This document shows, piece by piece, positions 1-7,471 of a DNA stretch of 31,607 nucleotides. Position numbers and translations under genes: made by a program. Origin of the DNA: an uncultured Bacteroides sp. (GTDB lineage Bacteria > Bacteroidota > Bacteroidia > Bacteroidales > Bacteroidaceae); the NCBI GenBank assembly GCA_905197435.1, contig CAJJYX010000014.1:1-31607 (forward strand), given 5' to 3'. The notes under the pieces are model-generated. The model had not been told where the DNA came from. It searched no databases and saw only the letters and a list, made by a program, of their open reading frames with translations. How positions within the stretch are numbered: the stretch's first letter is position 1; every line of letters begins with the position of its first letter.

Positions 1-2
1 AT

Positions 3-1190
3 CTGCTTCTTTCTTTTTTCCTTCCTATGGTGCTGACAGCTTGTAGAGGTGGCAATGATCCTATTCCGGAGCCGCCGGTTGAGGACAGACGTACGGTATT
101 GGTCTATATGGCGGCAGACAATAGTTTATCCCGATTCGCTTCAGAGGATTTGAACGAAATGAAGGAAGGATGGGCGCAGATGAATACTTTGGGTATGCAT
201 CTGTTGGTTTATGTGGATACCGGTACATCTCCCCGCCTGATAGAATTGGAAAAGAAAGGAAGCGATGTTATAGAGAAGGTCGTCAAGGAGTATGAAGACC
301 GTAATTCCGTCGGGATTACTGAAACGCAGGAAGTGTTTGACGATGTGTTTAAAAGTACCCGCTACCTGGCCGGAAGTTATGGCTTGGTTTATTGGTCACA
401 CGGTGAGGGATGGATACCTAATCCGTTGCCTTCTACCCGCTGGATAGGCGAGGATACAAGCAACGGCACTCATCATATGAATATAGACGGCTTGGTGTCA
501 GTGCTGGAGACAGCTCCCCATTTTGATTTTATCATGTTTGATGCCTGCTTCATGCAGTCTGTAGAAGTGGCTTATGAATTGAGGCAATATACGGATTACT
601 ACATTGGCTCTCCTGCCGAGAATCCGGGTCCCGGTGCTCCTTACGACAGGATTGTGCCCTATATGTTCCAGAAAGGGGCAGCAGCCAAGATTGCTTCCGA
701 ATATTTTGCCGTATATAATGATAAGTACGATCAGGGTTACAAAATCAGTAATACCAACTGGACCGGAGGAACTGCTATTTCTGTGCTGAAATCATCGGAG
801 CTGGAGAACCTGGCTTCTGTAACCCGCACTGCTTTGCCTGGGGCGACGGTGAATGGCAGAATGCTTCGTAACCAAATCTTCAATTGTGACCGTCGGAGTG
901 ACTTTTATTCCTCTTCGTATGTGGGTTATTTCGATTTTGTAGAAATGATGGAGACGCTTGTGGAGGATACGTCTGTCCTGAATGATTGGAAGCAGGCTTT
1001 CGATGCAGCTTTGGGCTATTGGGCCACTACTCCTATGATTTATTCGGCAGCGGACGGTATGTTTTCGATGGAACGTTCTCACGGTGTAACGCATTATATC
1101 CCTTCTCCCGAAGAGAACCCAAGGGCGGCTACGGCATACCGTTCAATGGCTTGGTATTCTGCTGTCGGGCTGGATAAAATAGGCTGGTAG
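3..1190 (+). CDS. Clostripain-like (C11 family) cysteine protease, lipoprotein, 5' end outside window
   Basis: Cysteine peptidase of the clostripain (C11) family, probably a surface or periplasmic lipoprotein. The reading frame is open from base 3, and the first visible residues (LLLSFFLPMVLTAC) are the end of a lipoprotein signal peptide with lipobox LTAC. The true start therefore lies upstream of the window, and the ATG at 27 is internal to the signal peptide. Counting from that ATG, the family His is in YWSHGEGW (about residue 125) and the catalytic Cys in FDACFMQSVE (about residue 174), both in the expected order. The N-terminal strand TVLVYMAADNSLS is also typical. Family members cleave after basic residues. 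The substrate here is unknown. The gene reads to a normal TAG stop. Family assignment is confident; the exact role is inference. Confidence 0.88.
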   Translation: MLLSFFLPMVLTACRGGNDPIPEPPVEDRRTVLVYMAADNSLSRFASEDLNEMKEGWAQMNTLGMHLLVYVDTGTSPRLIELEKKGSDVIEKVVKEYEDRNSVGITETQEVFDDVFKSTRYLAGSYGLVYWSHGEGWIPNPLPSTRWIGEDTSNGTHHMNIDGLVSVLETAPHFDFIMFDACFMQSVEVAYELRQYTDYYIGSPAENPGPGAPYDRIVPYMFQKGAAAKIASEYFAVYNDKYDQGYKISNTNWTGGTAISVLKSSELENLASVTRTALPGATVNGRMLRNQIFNCDRRSDFYSSSYVGYFDFVEMMETLVEDTSVLNDWKQAFDAALGYWATTPMIYSAADGMFSMERSHGVTHYIPSPEENPRAATAYRSMAWYSAVGLDKIGW

Positions 1191-1270
1191 GCATAGAGCA
1201 GGTGCTTTTATTGAGTCTTTTTTAATTTTTCTATGGAAAATATGCTATTTTAGAAAACAAATATTCCCTT

Positions 1271-1307
1271 TATATTGTTAATTATAATAGTTAGCATGAA
1301 CAATATA
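1271..1307. promoter_or_regulatory. Inverted repeat upstream of the broken oxidoreductase/marR pair, possible operator
   Basis: TATATTGTT (1271-1279) and AACAATATA (1299-1307) form a perfect 9-bp inverted repeat with a 19-base spacer, ending just before the oxidoreductase start. MarR proteins bind palindromes and often sit next to their targets, so this could be the operator for the MarR regulator at 1917. That function is inference only. The spacing is wider than in a typical MarR site. Confidence 0.3.
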
Positions 1308-1318
1308 AAATGGGAATT

Positions 1319-1915
1319 ATGAAATATGCAATCATGGGTGGCGTAGCAGGTGGGGCTACGGCTGCCGTCCGACAGAGAAGAGTGGGCGAAACGGCAGACA
1401 TCCTTTTATGGGGAAAAGAGCCTCATATCTCATGTGCCAATTACGGCTTGCCTCATTGCATGGGCAGTGTTATCGTTGAACACGAGAAGTTGCTGGCACA
1501 GAATGAAATGTTTGCCATTCATCCTAAGAACCAAACCATTACGATACGTAATGCCGGTGGGGAAGAATACGAAGAAAACTATGGCAAACTCCTGTTGTCT
1601 CCGGAAGCCAATCCAGGGGAACCTCCGTTGGAAGGCATTCGCTCTGGAGGTGTCTTTACACTGCGCAATGTAGAGGATACCGTTTCCATCAAAGCTTATA
1701 TCACAGAACATCTTGTAAAGCGCGCCGTTGTTGCGGGTGCCGGTTTCATCGGCCGGGAGGTGGCAGAGAATCTGCGTCATGCCGGTATGGCTGTTTCCGT
1801 AGCCGAGAAGGGCATCCGGCGTGAGGAGCCGCGGGGCACAGTCACCATAGGCTGTGTAGCCACATGTATGGAGCGTGCAGATAAAACTAATATGAATTTA
1901 TATAGAAAGAACTAA
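1319..1915 (+). pseudogene. Truncated FAD/NAD pyridine nucleotide-disulfide oxidoreductase (CoA-disulfide reductase-like)
   Basis: The N-terminus MKYAIMGGVAGGATAAVRQR is the FAD-binding Rossmann motif of the CoA-disulfide reductase/NADH oxidase family. A second dinucleotide motif, VVAGAGFIGREVAENL, follows at about residue 140. The start is taken at 1319 rather than the ATG at 1310 because family members begin MKY. Only about 198 residues remain, against roughly 450 or more (over 800 with a rhodanese extension) in intact proteins. The family's redox Cys lies in an ANCGLP motif; here it reads ANYGLP, so the key Cys is gone, although cysteines occur nearby. After residue 165 the sequence no longer resembles the family. 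This looks like a deletion remnant. The marR gene follows after one base, so the pair may once have been an operon. Confidence 0.7.
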
Positions 1916-1916
1916 T

Positions 1917-2273
1917 ATGGAGGAATTATACAAAATCCGTGATGTCTATCGGGCTATTATTGAATTTGAGGGGCAGTTCATGCATATATATGGTTTATCG
2001 CTGAATGAAGGAATGTTGTTGTGCACTTTGCTCGACAGTCCGAAGCTCACTTCTACTGAAATAGCCGAGACATTGGGACTGTCAGCCTCCAATGCTTCCA
2101 AGGTAATTCGTTCTGTTGAAGAAAAAAGACTGATAATCAGAGTTGTCGGTAAGGAAGATAAGCGCCAGATGCGTTTTTCTTTGTCTGCCGATGGAAAGAG
2201 ACGGATTATTGACATAAAGAGCACAACTCTGAGGATACCGGATTTATTGCAGCGGGTCGTCCGACAGGTGTAG
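1917..2273 (+). CDS. MarR family transcriptional regulator
   Basis: A 118-residue winged-helix regulator. The helix-turn-helix is around residues 44-66 (TSTEIAETLGLSASNASKV), followed by a wing (GKEDKRQMRFSLSADGKR) and a short C-terminal helix. This arrangement is typical of MarR/EmrR proteins, which bind DNA as dimers and often sense oxidants or aromatic ligands. It is slightly shorter than the usual 140-150 residues, mostly at the C-terminus, so the dimerisation helices may be reduced. It starts one base after the stop of the decayed oxidoreductase, which suggests co-transcription and an ancestral redox-sensing role. The ligand and targets are unknown. The inverted repeat at 1271-1307 is a candidate operator. 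Confidence 0.75.
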   Translation: MEELYKIRDVYRAIIEFEGQFMHIYGLSLNEGMLLCTLLDSPKLTSTEIAETLGLSASNASKVIRSVEEKRLIIRVVGKEDKRQMRFSLSADGKRRIIDIKSTTLRIPDLLQRVVRQV

Positions 2274-2420
2274 GTTTATGTAAAAGGTGATGGGGACGGA
2301 ATGGCTTTCGTTTGAGAAACTATTCTCTGTTTTCTGTTTTCATTGCTAAGAAGAGGGGCTATAGTGCATCCTTGGAACCTTGATGAACCCTGTCTCCCGT
2401 GGCGAAAATCATTATGGGTG

Positions 2421-2894
2421 TCATTCATGATGATACGGCCCTCCGTTCAGTATGTTCATTGCCCGATAGAGCTGTTCCACAAAGATGAGGCGCACCATCT
2501 GGTGGGAAAAAGTCATACGCGAGAGGGACATCTTTTCGTGTGCCGCTTCGTACACCTTTGGAGAGAATCCGTAAGGGCCTCCGATGACAAATACCAGCCG
2601 TTTGTTTACGGTATTCATCTTGCGCTTCATATAGTCTGCGAACTCTATGGAGCGCATTTCTTTTCCACCTTCGTCCAGCAGCACGACTACGTCTCCCGGC
2701 TGGAGAGCTTTCAGTATCAGTTCTCCTTCCTTCTCCTTCTGTACTTCCATAGAGAGGCTCTTGGTGTTTTTCAGTTCGGGGATGACTTCCATCTCGAATG
2801 AGAGATAACGCTTGGTACGTTGCACATAGTCGTTGATGGCTGTTATAAAGTGTTGTTCTACAGTTCGTCCTACGACGAGCAGAGTCGTTTTCAT
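2421..2894 (-). CDS. rlmH: 23S rRNA (pseudouridine1915-N3)-methyltransferase RlmH
   Basis: RlmH is a SPOUT-class (knotted) SAM-dependent methyltransferase that methylates pseudouridine 1915 in helix 69 of 23S rRNA on assembled ribosomes. The start at 2894 (MKTTLLVVGRTVE) gives 157 residues, the usual family length; the frame continues upstream but that extension lacks homology. Diagnostic parts are VVLLDEGGKEMRSIEFA, the SAM-binding loop FVIGGPYGFSP, the knot segment SLSRMTFSHQMVR, and the extreme C-terminus GGPYHHE, whose histidines are characteristic. The gene stands alone on the minus strand, divergent from the small secreted protein gene at 2989. A TAnnTTTG box lies at 2919-2926. Confidence 0.95.
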   Translation of the reverse strand: MKTTLLVVGRTVEQHFITAINDYVQRTKRYLSFEMEVIPELKNTKSLSMEVQKEKEGELILKALQPGDVVVLLDEGGKEMRSIEFADYMKRKMNTVNKRLVFVIGGPYGFSPKVYEAAHEKMSLSRMTFSHQMVRLIFVEQLYRAMNILNGGPYHHE

Positions 2895-2918
2895 ACTGGT
2901 TCTGTTTTGATTAGCGCA

Positions 2919-2926
2919 CAAATTTA
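2919..2926 (-). promoter_or_regulatory. Candidate Bacteroides -7 box for rlmH
   Basis: The minus strand reads TAAATTTG, matching TAnnTTTG, 25 bases before the rlmH start. The nearest TTTG that could act as -33 element (2951-2954) is about 24 bases upstream, a little far, so only the -7 box is well supported. Confidence 0.45.
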
Positions 2927-2958
2927 GCATTTTTTTATTGTATTCTGCGACAAATGCT

Positions 2959-2966
2959 TACCTTTG
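2959..2966 (+). promoter_or_regulatory. Bacteroides-type promoter for the DUF4783 gene-nadC operon
   Basis: TACCTTTG matches the TAnnTTTG -7 box, and TTG at 2938-2940 lies 18 bases upstream as a -33 element. The start codon at 2989 is 23 bases downstream. This promoter is back-to-back with the rlmH box at 2919-2926. Confidence 0.6.
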
Positions 2967-2988
2967 CCTATCATAAATACTTGTGAAA

Positions 2989-3381
2989 ATGAAAAAACGG
3001 GTAATCTTTTTGTTGACCGGTCTCTTCATTTGGACGTCTGTGCTACTGGCGCAGAACGTTTCCGAGGGAGTGATTGGAGCCTTCAAGGAAGGAAACTCTC
3101 AGAAGCTCAACAAGTATCTGGGTGACAAGGTCGATTTAATCATTCAGAATAAGTCGACCCACGCCGACAAGCGGACGGCAGAGGGCACAATGGCTGCTTT
3201 CTTCTCCAACCACAAGGTCGGCAGTTTTAATGTGAACCATCGGGGAAAACGTGATGAATCCGGTTTCGTTATCGGTACCTTGGTGACTGCAAATGGAAAC
3301 TTTCGGGTGAATTGTTTCTTCAGAAAAGTACAGAACACATATGTCATACATCAAATAAGAATAGATAAAACAAATGAATAA
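2989..3381 (+). CDS. Small secreted protein, DUF4783-like
   Basis: A 130-residue exported protein. The N-terminus MKKRVIFLLTGLFIWTSVLL ends in a signal-peptidase site after ...LLAQ, so it should be periplasmic. A GTG at 2983 could add two residues, but the ATG is preferred. The mature part (GVIGAFKEGNSQKLNKYLGD, then a hydrophobic beta-rich C-terminus) has the NTF2-like, cystatin-like pattern of the Bacteroidetes DUF4783 family, whose function is not known. It overlaps nadC by 8 bases and so is translationally coupled to it. This is a common arrangement in Bacteroides but does not prove a role in NAD synthesis. The family label is from recognition and is moderately sure. Confidence 0.75.
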   Translation: MKKRVIFLLTGLFIWTSVLLAQNVSEGVIGAFKEGNSQKLNKYLGDKVDLIIQNKSTHADKRTAEGTMAAFFSNHKVGSFNVNHRGKRDESGFVIGTLVTANGNFRVNCFFRKVQNTYVIHQIRIDKTNE

Positions 3382-4222
3382 GGAAGAAGAATTGATAGAC
3401 AGGCTGATAGACCTGGCTTTCGCCGAAGACATAGGCGATGGAGACCATACAACCCTCTCGTGCATTCCTGCTGCGGCAATGGGCAAGTCCAAACTTCTGA
3501 TTAAGGAAGCCGGTATTCTTGCCGGTATCGAGATAGCTAAAGAAGTGTTCCGTCGCTTCGACCCTACCATGAAAGTAGAAGTGCTCATCAATGACGGTAC
3601 GGCCGTGAAGCCGGGCGATGTGGCCATGATTGTGGAGGGCAAGGTGCAGTCTTTGCTGCAAACAGAGCGTCTGATGTTGAACATCATGCAACGCATGAGC
3701 GGCATTGCCACCATGACACACAAGTATGCCGAGCAGTTGAAGGGGACGAATACCCGTGTGCTCGATACCCGCAAGACCACTCCGGGCATGCGTATCCTCG
3801 AGAAAATGGCGGTGAAAATCGGTGGCGGTGTAAACCATCGCATCGGCCTGTTCGACATGATTCTGCTGAAAGACAACCATGTGGACTTTGCCGGAGGCAT
3901 TGACAAGGCTATCACCCGTGCAAAGGAATATTGCAAGGAGAAGGGCAAGGACCTCAAGATAGAAATCGAAGTGCGCAATTTCGACGAATTGCAGCAAGTA
4001 CTCGACTTGGGTGGCGTGGACCGTATCATGTTCGATAACTTTACTCCCGAAATGACGAAAAAAGCTGTTGAGATGGTAGGTGGCCGCTATGAAACGGAAT
4101 CTTCCGGCGGCATCACTTTCGATACGCTCCGCGACTATGCCGAATGCGGTGTGGACTTTATTTCCGTAGGAGCTTTGACCCACTCCGTAAAAGGATTGGA
4201 CATGAGCTTTAAAGCATGTTGA
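3374..4222 (+). CDS. nadC: Nicotinate-nucleotide pyrophosphorylase (carboxylating), quinolinate phosphoribosyltransferase
   Basis: NadC converts quinolinate and PRPP to nicotinate mononucleotide, CO2 and pyrophosphate, in de novo NAD synthesis in the cytoplasm. At 282 residues it has the normal length. Visible family signatures are EDIGDGDHTT near the N-terminus, the helix NIMQRMSGIATMT, the substrate-binding segment DTRKTTPGMRILEKMAV followed by GGGVNHRIGLFDMILLKDNH, the barrel motif EVRNFDE, and the C-terminal phosphate-binding ESSGGI...GVDFISVGALTHS. It overlaps the upstream small secreted protein gene by 8 bases. No nadA or nadB is present in the window. Confidence 0.96.
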   Translation: MNKEEELIDRLIDLAFAEDIGDGDHTTLSCIPAAAMGKSKLLIKEAGILAGIEIAKEVFRRFDPTMKVEVLINDGTAVKPGDVAMIVEGKVQSLLQTERLMLNIMQRMSGIATMTHKYAEQLKGTNTRVLDTRKTTPGMRILEKMAVKIGGGVNHRIGLFDMILLKDNHVDFAGGIDKAITRAKEYCKEKGKDLKIEIEVRNFDELQQVLDLGGVDRIMFDNFTPEMTKKAVEMVGGRYETESSGGITFDTLRDYAECGVDFISVGALTHSVKGLDMSFKAC

Positions 4223-4243
4223 TAAAGGCGGAGATTACTCGGT

Positions 4244-4314
4244 CATTCAAAACGTAGCAAAGCATCTCTTCTCCTATTTACTAAGAGAAGAGATGCTTTG
4301 CTACGTTTTGAATG
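4244..4314. repeat. Perfect 30-bp inverted repeat (long hairpin) downstream of nadC
   Basis: Bases 4244-4273 are the exact reverse complement of 4285-4314, leaving an 11-base loop. The core contains GTAGCAAAGCATCTCTTC. No T-run follows, so it is not a classic terminator, though it could stabilise the nadC mRNA 3' end. A related half-copy (TAGTGAAGCATCTCTTCTAC) occurs at about 19461-19480 in another intergenic space, which suggests a dispersed REP/MITE-like element. Confidence 0.8.
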
Positions 4315-4496
4315 GTTGAATGATATGCCTGTCAGAGTTCTGACACCCCACTCATCTTTATTAATGGTCAGAGTTGTTTTTTGACTTTTGAAAAAAAGCG
4401 GATTGCAACCGTACCATTCAGAAGCCAAACTGCCGACCTTTACTTGGAGAATATAAACCTCTACTTGAGCATCTTGGAGTTGACAACCGGATACTT

Positions 4497-4640
4497 CAAG
4501 TTGACGGGTACTTGCGCCCAATCTGACAGACACTTGTACTCAATCTGACAGACACTTGCGTCCAATCTGACAAACACCGGAGTCTGTCTTGACAGACACC
4601 TGCTTCTGACAAGCCGGACACTTGTGTCTGACAAACATGC
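4497..4640. repeat. Degenerate 22-bp tandem repeat
   Basis: Units begin at 4497, 4519, 4541 and 4563 with an exact 22-base step. The best copies read CAATCTGACAGACACTTG plus four variable bases. More degenerate copies continue to about 4640 (CTTGACAGACACCTG, then GCCGGACACTTGTGTCTGAC), and a decayed one may lie before 4497. Because the period is not a multiple of three, it is not a coding repeat. There are no unique spacers, so it is not a CRISPR array. Confidence 0.75.
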
Positions 4641-4773
4641 CAAAGATATCCTTCACCGCCATCCGGATTTGTTACATGGAACACATTTGGAAAAGAAAAT
4701 CAAAGACTGTGTGGCTGAAAACATTGTCGGTCAAAACGCTTACCATGTCTTTTCGTGTCTCATTTTTTTGTCG

Positions 4774-4781
4774 TATCTTTG
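4774..4781 (+). promoter_or_regulatory. Bacteroides -7 box for the YitT/YczE-like gene
   Basis: TATCTTTG matches TAnnTTTG. Transcription would begin near 4788, about 15 bases before the ATG at 4803. That supports this ATG over the longer open frame, which begins at 4755, upstream of the promoter. No clear -33 TTTG is seen at the normal distance. Confidence 0.55.
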
Positions 4782-4802
4782 CAGGGTAATTTTACTATTT
4801 TT

Positions 4803-5567
4803 ATGAACGGATTAATAAAATCAAAAGACTCATTTAAGGAAAAAATCATCTCGTTTTCATGGCAGCATTTATTGCTCATCGTATCATTGTTCATTATGAC
4901 ATTCGGAGTAGCACTCTGTGTACGGTCAAACTTTGGCAGTAGTGTGATTTCCACCATCCCGTTCGTTATGACACTTGCAGGTGAAACAGGCATGGCTCCC
5001 CAATTTACCATTGGAGAATATACTTACCTGATGAACGCTCTGTTTGTCGGGCTTCAGATTCTCATTCTCCGTCGAGGTTTCCAACCGGTGCAGCTCTTTC
5101 AACTTATTATTGGTTTTGTATTCGGTTTCCTATTAGATATTAATATGCGACTTACATCAATCATATTATGCAACACCATATTATGGCAGGTAGTGGTGCA
5201 ATTAATGGGTTGCGTATTGCTTGCTTTAGGCATCTCTTTAGAGATACGGTGTGGCTCGGTCACTATGCCGGGTGAAGGTATTGCAGTAGCGGTTAGCAAA
5301 GCTGCCAACATTCCATTTGCTAAAGCTAAAATCATGATAGATACCACCTTGGTTGTTATAGCGGTCGCTTTGGGCTATTTTTATTTTGGTACATGGCAAT
5401 GGCAGGTGGTGGGTGCAGGAACTCTTATTGCTATGATTTTTGTTGGGGCTATGGTGAGATTATTCGACAGGCATCTTGGATGGTTCAGTCAATTACTCTA
5501 CTACCGTCCCGGATTCCGCCGATATATTTATGGCCTCGCCCAATACATCTATAAGAAGATTCGGTAA
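4803..5567 (+). CDS. YitT/YczE family multi-pass membrane protein
   Basis: A 254-residue inner-membrane protein. After a short basic N-terminus come about five hydrophobic segments, from LLLIVSLFIMTFGVALCVRS onward, with the pattern SNFGSSVISTIPFV after the first and GCSVTMPGEG-like CGSVTMPGEGIAVAVSK in the middle. Alternating membrane spans and a small, conserved Gly/Pro-rich loop are typical of the YitT/YczE/YyaS group (DUF6198-like). Function in this group is not established; a transport role is often assumed. The start is chosen from the promoter at 4774-4781. It stands alone, upstream of the sigma-factor operon. The family call is moderate and no substrate can be inferred. Confidence 0.7.
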   Translation: MNGLIKSKDSFKEKIISFSWQHLLLIVSLFIMTFGVALCVRSNFGSSVISTIPFVMTLAGETGMAPQFTIGEYTYLMNALFVGLQILILRRGFQPVQLFQLIIGFVFGFLLDINMRLTSIILCNTILWQVVVQLMGCVLLALGISLEIRCGSVTMPGEGIAVAVSKAANIPFAKAKIMIDTTLVVIAVALGYFYFGTWQWQVVGAGTLIAMIFVGAMVRLFDRHLGWFSQLLYYRPGFRRYIYGLAQYIYKKIR

Positions 5568-5607
5568 TATTGGGGGGCCGGTGTTAGACATTGTAGAAAA
5601 ATGCACC

Positions 5608-5615
5608 TATCTTTG
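5608..5615 (+). promoter_or_regulatory. Candidate promoter for the ECF sigma operon
   Basis: TATCTTTG matches the TAnnTTTG box but lies about 140 bases before the sigma gene start, so a long leader would result. The leader contains a small hairpin (ATTGAG/CTCAAT at about 5681-5701). The -33 element is weak. An ECF-specific promoter closer to the gene cannot be excluded. Confidence 0.35.
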
Positions 5616-5756
5616 TGATGTGAAAAAGCTGTTTGGCAGCATAGCATTGTCAATTACTTAAATTCGTACAGTTACCAATTGAGTATTGAAAGCTCAATAT
5701 AAACAATCTCTGTTCTTTAACAACTTTTTATATTTAATTCAGCAGCATTTTCAAGA

Positions 5757-6368
5757 ATGCTGCGTCTAACTAACAAACGACGCGAAGAGGCGTCCGTAAA
5801 ACGAGCACTGACATTGGAAAATGAGATAGAACTAATAGAGGGCTGCCGGGCAGGAAAGGATTCCGCCCGAAAGGCACTATACACCCTCTACTCCAAGCAG
5901 ATGCTGGCGGTGTGCTACCGCTATACGGGCGATATCGATGCGGCCCATGACGTATTGCACGATGGTTTCATCAAAATCTTCACCCACTTCACTTTCCGTG
6001 GAGAATGTGCATTGAGCACGTGGGTGACAAGAGTAATGGTGACGCAGGCCATAGACTACCTGCGGAAACAGCAACGTTTCAGCCAACTGGTGGTGAATGA
6101 GGAACAATTGCCCGACATTCCGGATGAAGCAGGCATTGCCGAAACCGGAGGCCGTATTTCCGAAGAAATGCTGATGGCATTCGTGGCAGAACTTCCCGAC
6201 GGATGCCGCACGGTATTCAACTTATACGTTTTTGAAGAGAAGTCGCACAAGGAAATAGCCGAGATACTTCACATCAAGGAGCATTCTTCCACCTCGCAGT
6301 TACATCGTGCCAAGTGTTTGTTGATAAAAAGGATTAAAGAATATACAGAATATGAGAGAAAAAGATGA
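5757..6368 (+). CDS. RNA polymerase ECF-type sigma-70 factor
   Basis: A 203-residue group IV sigma factor with regions 2 and 4 and no region 3. Region 2 covers roughly residues 38-98 (LYTLYSKQMLAVCYRYTGD, then DAAHDVLHDGFIKIF and TWVTRVMVTQAIDYLRKQQR). Region 4 covers about 140-195 (LPDGCRTVFNLYVFEEKSHK, then EIAEILHIKEHSSTSQLHRA). In region 4 the usual 'G(T/S)S(R/K)SQL' is represented by EHSSTSQLHRAK. The start at 5757 adds a basic 15-residue N-terminus of uncertain reality. It overlaps the next gene by 17 bases, so sigma and the putative anti-sigma protein are translationally coupled. Its target promoters are unknown and may include its own operon. Confidence 0.9.
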   Translation: MLRLTNKRREEASVKRALTLENEIELIEGCRAGKDSARKALYTLYSKQMLAVCYRYTGDIDAAHDVLHDGFIKIFTHFTFRGECALSTWVTRVMVTQAIDYLRKQQRFSQLVVNEEQLPDIPDEAGIAETGGRISEEMLMAFVAELPDGCRTVFNLYVFEEKSHKEIAEILHIKEHSSTSQLHRAKCLLIKRIKEYTEYERKR

Positions 6369-7452
6369 AATAACCGGTTTGTTCCGCAGTCGTCTTGCCG
6401 GCGCAGAAATGACAGTGCGGGAGGGCTTCTGGGAGGAGTTGCAACGTGACTTGCCGTCACCGGCTTCCGCAAAAGGCAGGAAGCAGCTTCTTCTTTCTCC
6501 AAGGTTCCACCGCGTGGCCGCGGCCGCTTCTGTTGTATTTGTGCTGGGGGCTGCTTCTGCCGCTTTCTGGTATTTCTCTCCGAAGGAGGAAATCAAGGAA
6601 GCCTTTACACAAGTGGCAGCCATGACGCCGGAAGGCAAATTAAGCGGAGATATAGTGCAGGAAAGTTTCCCCTCTATCCATCAGACGAATCCCGTGGCAC
6701 AAAATCCCGGTACAAAGCAGCCTGCAAACGGTATCCCGGCGGGGCTGACGGCACAGGCCGATGAGGATGAATCCCTGTCCGTCCATGTTTCCATCAGGAT
6801 TACCCAGCGAGTATATGGAAACCAGCAGCAACCGGGCAATGGCTATTATGCCAATGGAACTCCGGCCGGTAATGGAAACTATCATTCAAATCCCGACCGT
6901 ACAAAATCCGATATAAACCAGACAGTGTCTTCTTCTGAAGGGGAACAGGAAAAGGCTATGTCCGCATCATTGCCGGAATCACGTAATTGGGCATTGAAAG
7001 CAGGCGTCGGCACTTCCCTGCCGAAAGGGGATTGCAATGTGCCGTTTACGGCCGGCATGAGTGTGGAGCGCCGTTTGAACAAGCTTTTCTCTTTGGAAGC
7101 CGGCCTTCAGTACAATCGTTTGGATGGTGACCATACATTGCATACTTTGGGAATTCCGGTAAGGCTGAACATGATGCTGGCAAGCACTCCGAAAGTGGAT
7201 TTCTACGCCATGGCTGGCGGAACAGCCGAGAAATGCATTGCCGGTGCACCGGACAATGGTTTCGGTGCAGAACCGGTACAACTGTCGGTTGCTGCCGGAA
7301 TAGGGGTGCGCTATAAGATGAATGACCGTTTTGCCTTGTTTGCCGAGCCGTCTGTTTCCCATCATTTTGATACAGACTCACAGACAAGGACCTTGCGCAC
7401 GGAACGCCCCACCAATCTGAATCTGTTGTGCGGTGTGCGCATGACTTATTAA
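6352..7452 (+). CDS. Anti-sigma-like single-span protein with C-terminal outer-membrane beta-barrel
   Basis: A 366-residue protein in three parts. Residues 1-45 are a cytoplasmic, charged helix-rich segment (FRSRLAGAEMTVREGFWEEL), in the place where Bacteroides anti-sigma proteins hold their sigma factor. Residues about 48-70 are one hydrophobic span (AAAASVVFVLGAASAAFWYF). After a long Gln/Asn/Gly/Pro-rich linker (about 80-205), residues 210-366 form amphipathic strands ending in GVRMTY, as in small 'outer membrane beta-barrel/porin family' domains with a C-terminal aromatic residue. It overlaps the ECF sigma gene by 17 bases. If both ends work as they look, it would link the inner and outer membranes. 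The anti-sigma role is inferred from context. Confidence 0.7.
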   Translation: MREKDEITGLFRSRLAGAEMTVREGFWEELQRDLPSPASAKGRKQLLLSPRFHRVAAAASVVFVLGAASAAFWYFSPKEEIKEAFTQVAAMTPEGKLSGDIVQESFPSIHQTNPVAQNPGTKQPANGIPAGLTAQADEDESLSVHVSIRITQRVYGNQQQPGNGYYANGTPAGNGNYHSNPDRTKSDINQTVSSSEGEQEKAMSASLPESRNWALKAGVGTSLPKGDCNVPFTAGMSVERRLNKLFSLEAGLQYNRLDGDHTLHTLGIPVRLNMMLASTPKVDFYAMAGGTAEKCIAGAPDNGFGAEPVQLSVAAGIGVRYKMNDRFALFAEPSVSHHFDTDSQTRTLRTERPTNLNLLCGVRMTY

Positions 7453-7471
7453 TCTTAAATACAATACAAAT

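Larger units (their letters stand above)
4223..4802. other. Non-coding intergenic region between nadC and the YitT/YczE-like gene
   Basis: There is no credible gene in these 580 bases. The short open frames here are created by a repeat whose 22-base period is not a multiple of three. The region holds a 30-bp perfect inverted repeat (4244-4314), a degenerate tandem array (about 4497-4640) and, at its right end, a promoter (4774-4781). Confidence 0.7.

Noticed and set aside
3136..4183. Long minus-strand frames opposite nadC
   Set aside because: NadC is unambiguous; the antisense products show no motifs.
4497..4640. Possible small CRISPR array
   Set aside because: The repeats are directly adjacent with no unique spacers.
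4461..4684. Short minus-strand frames rich in CLSD/VRL repeats
   Set aside because: They come from the 22-bp tandem repeat read in successive frames; the period is not a multiple of three, so this is not a protein repeat.
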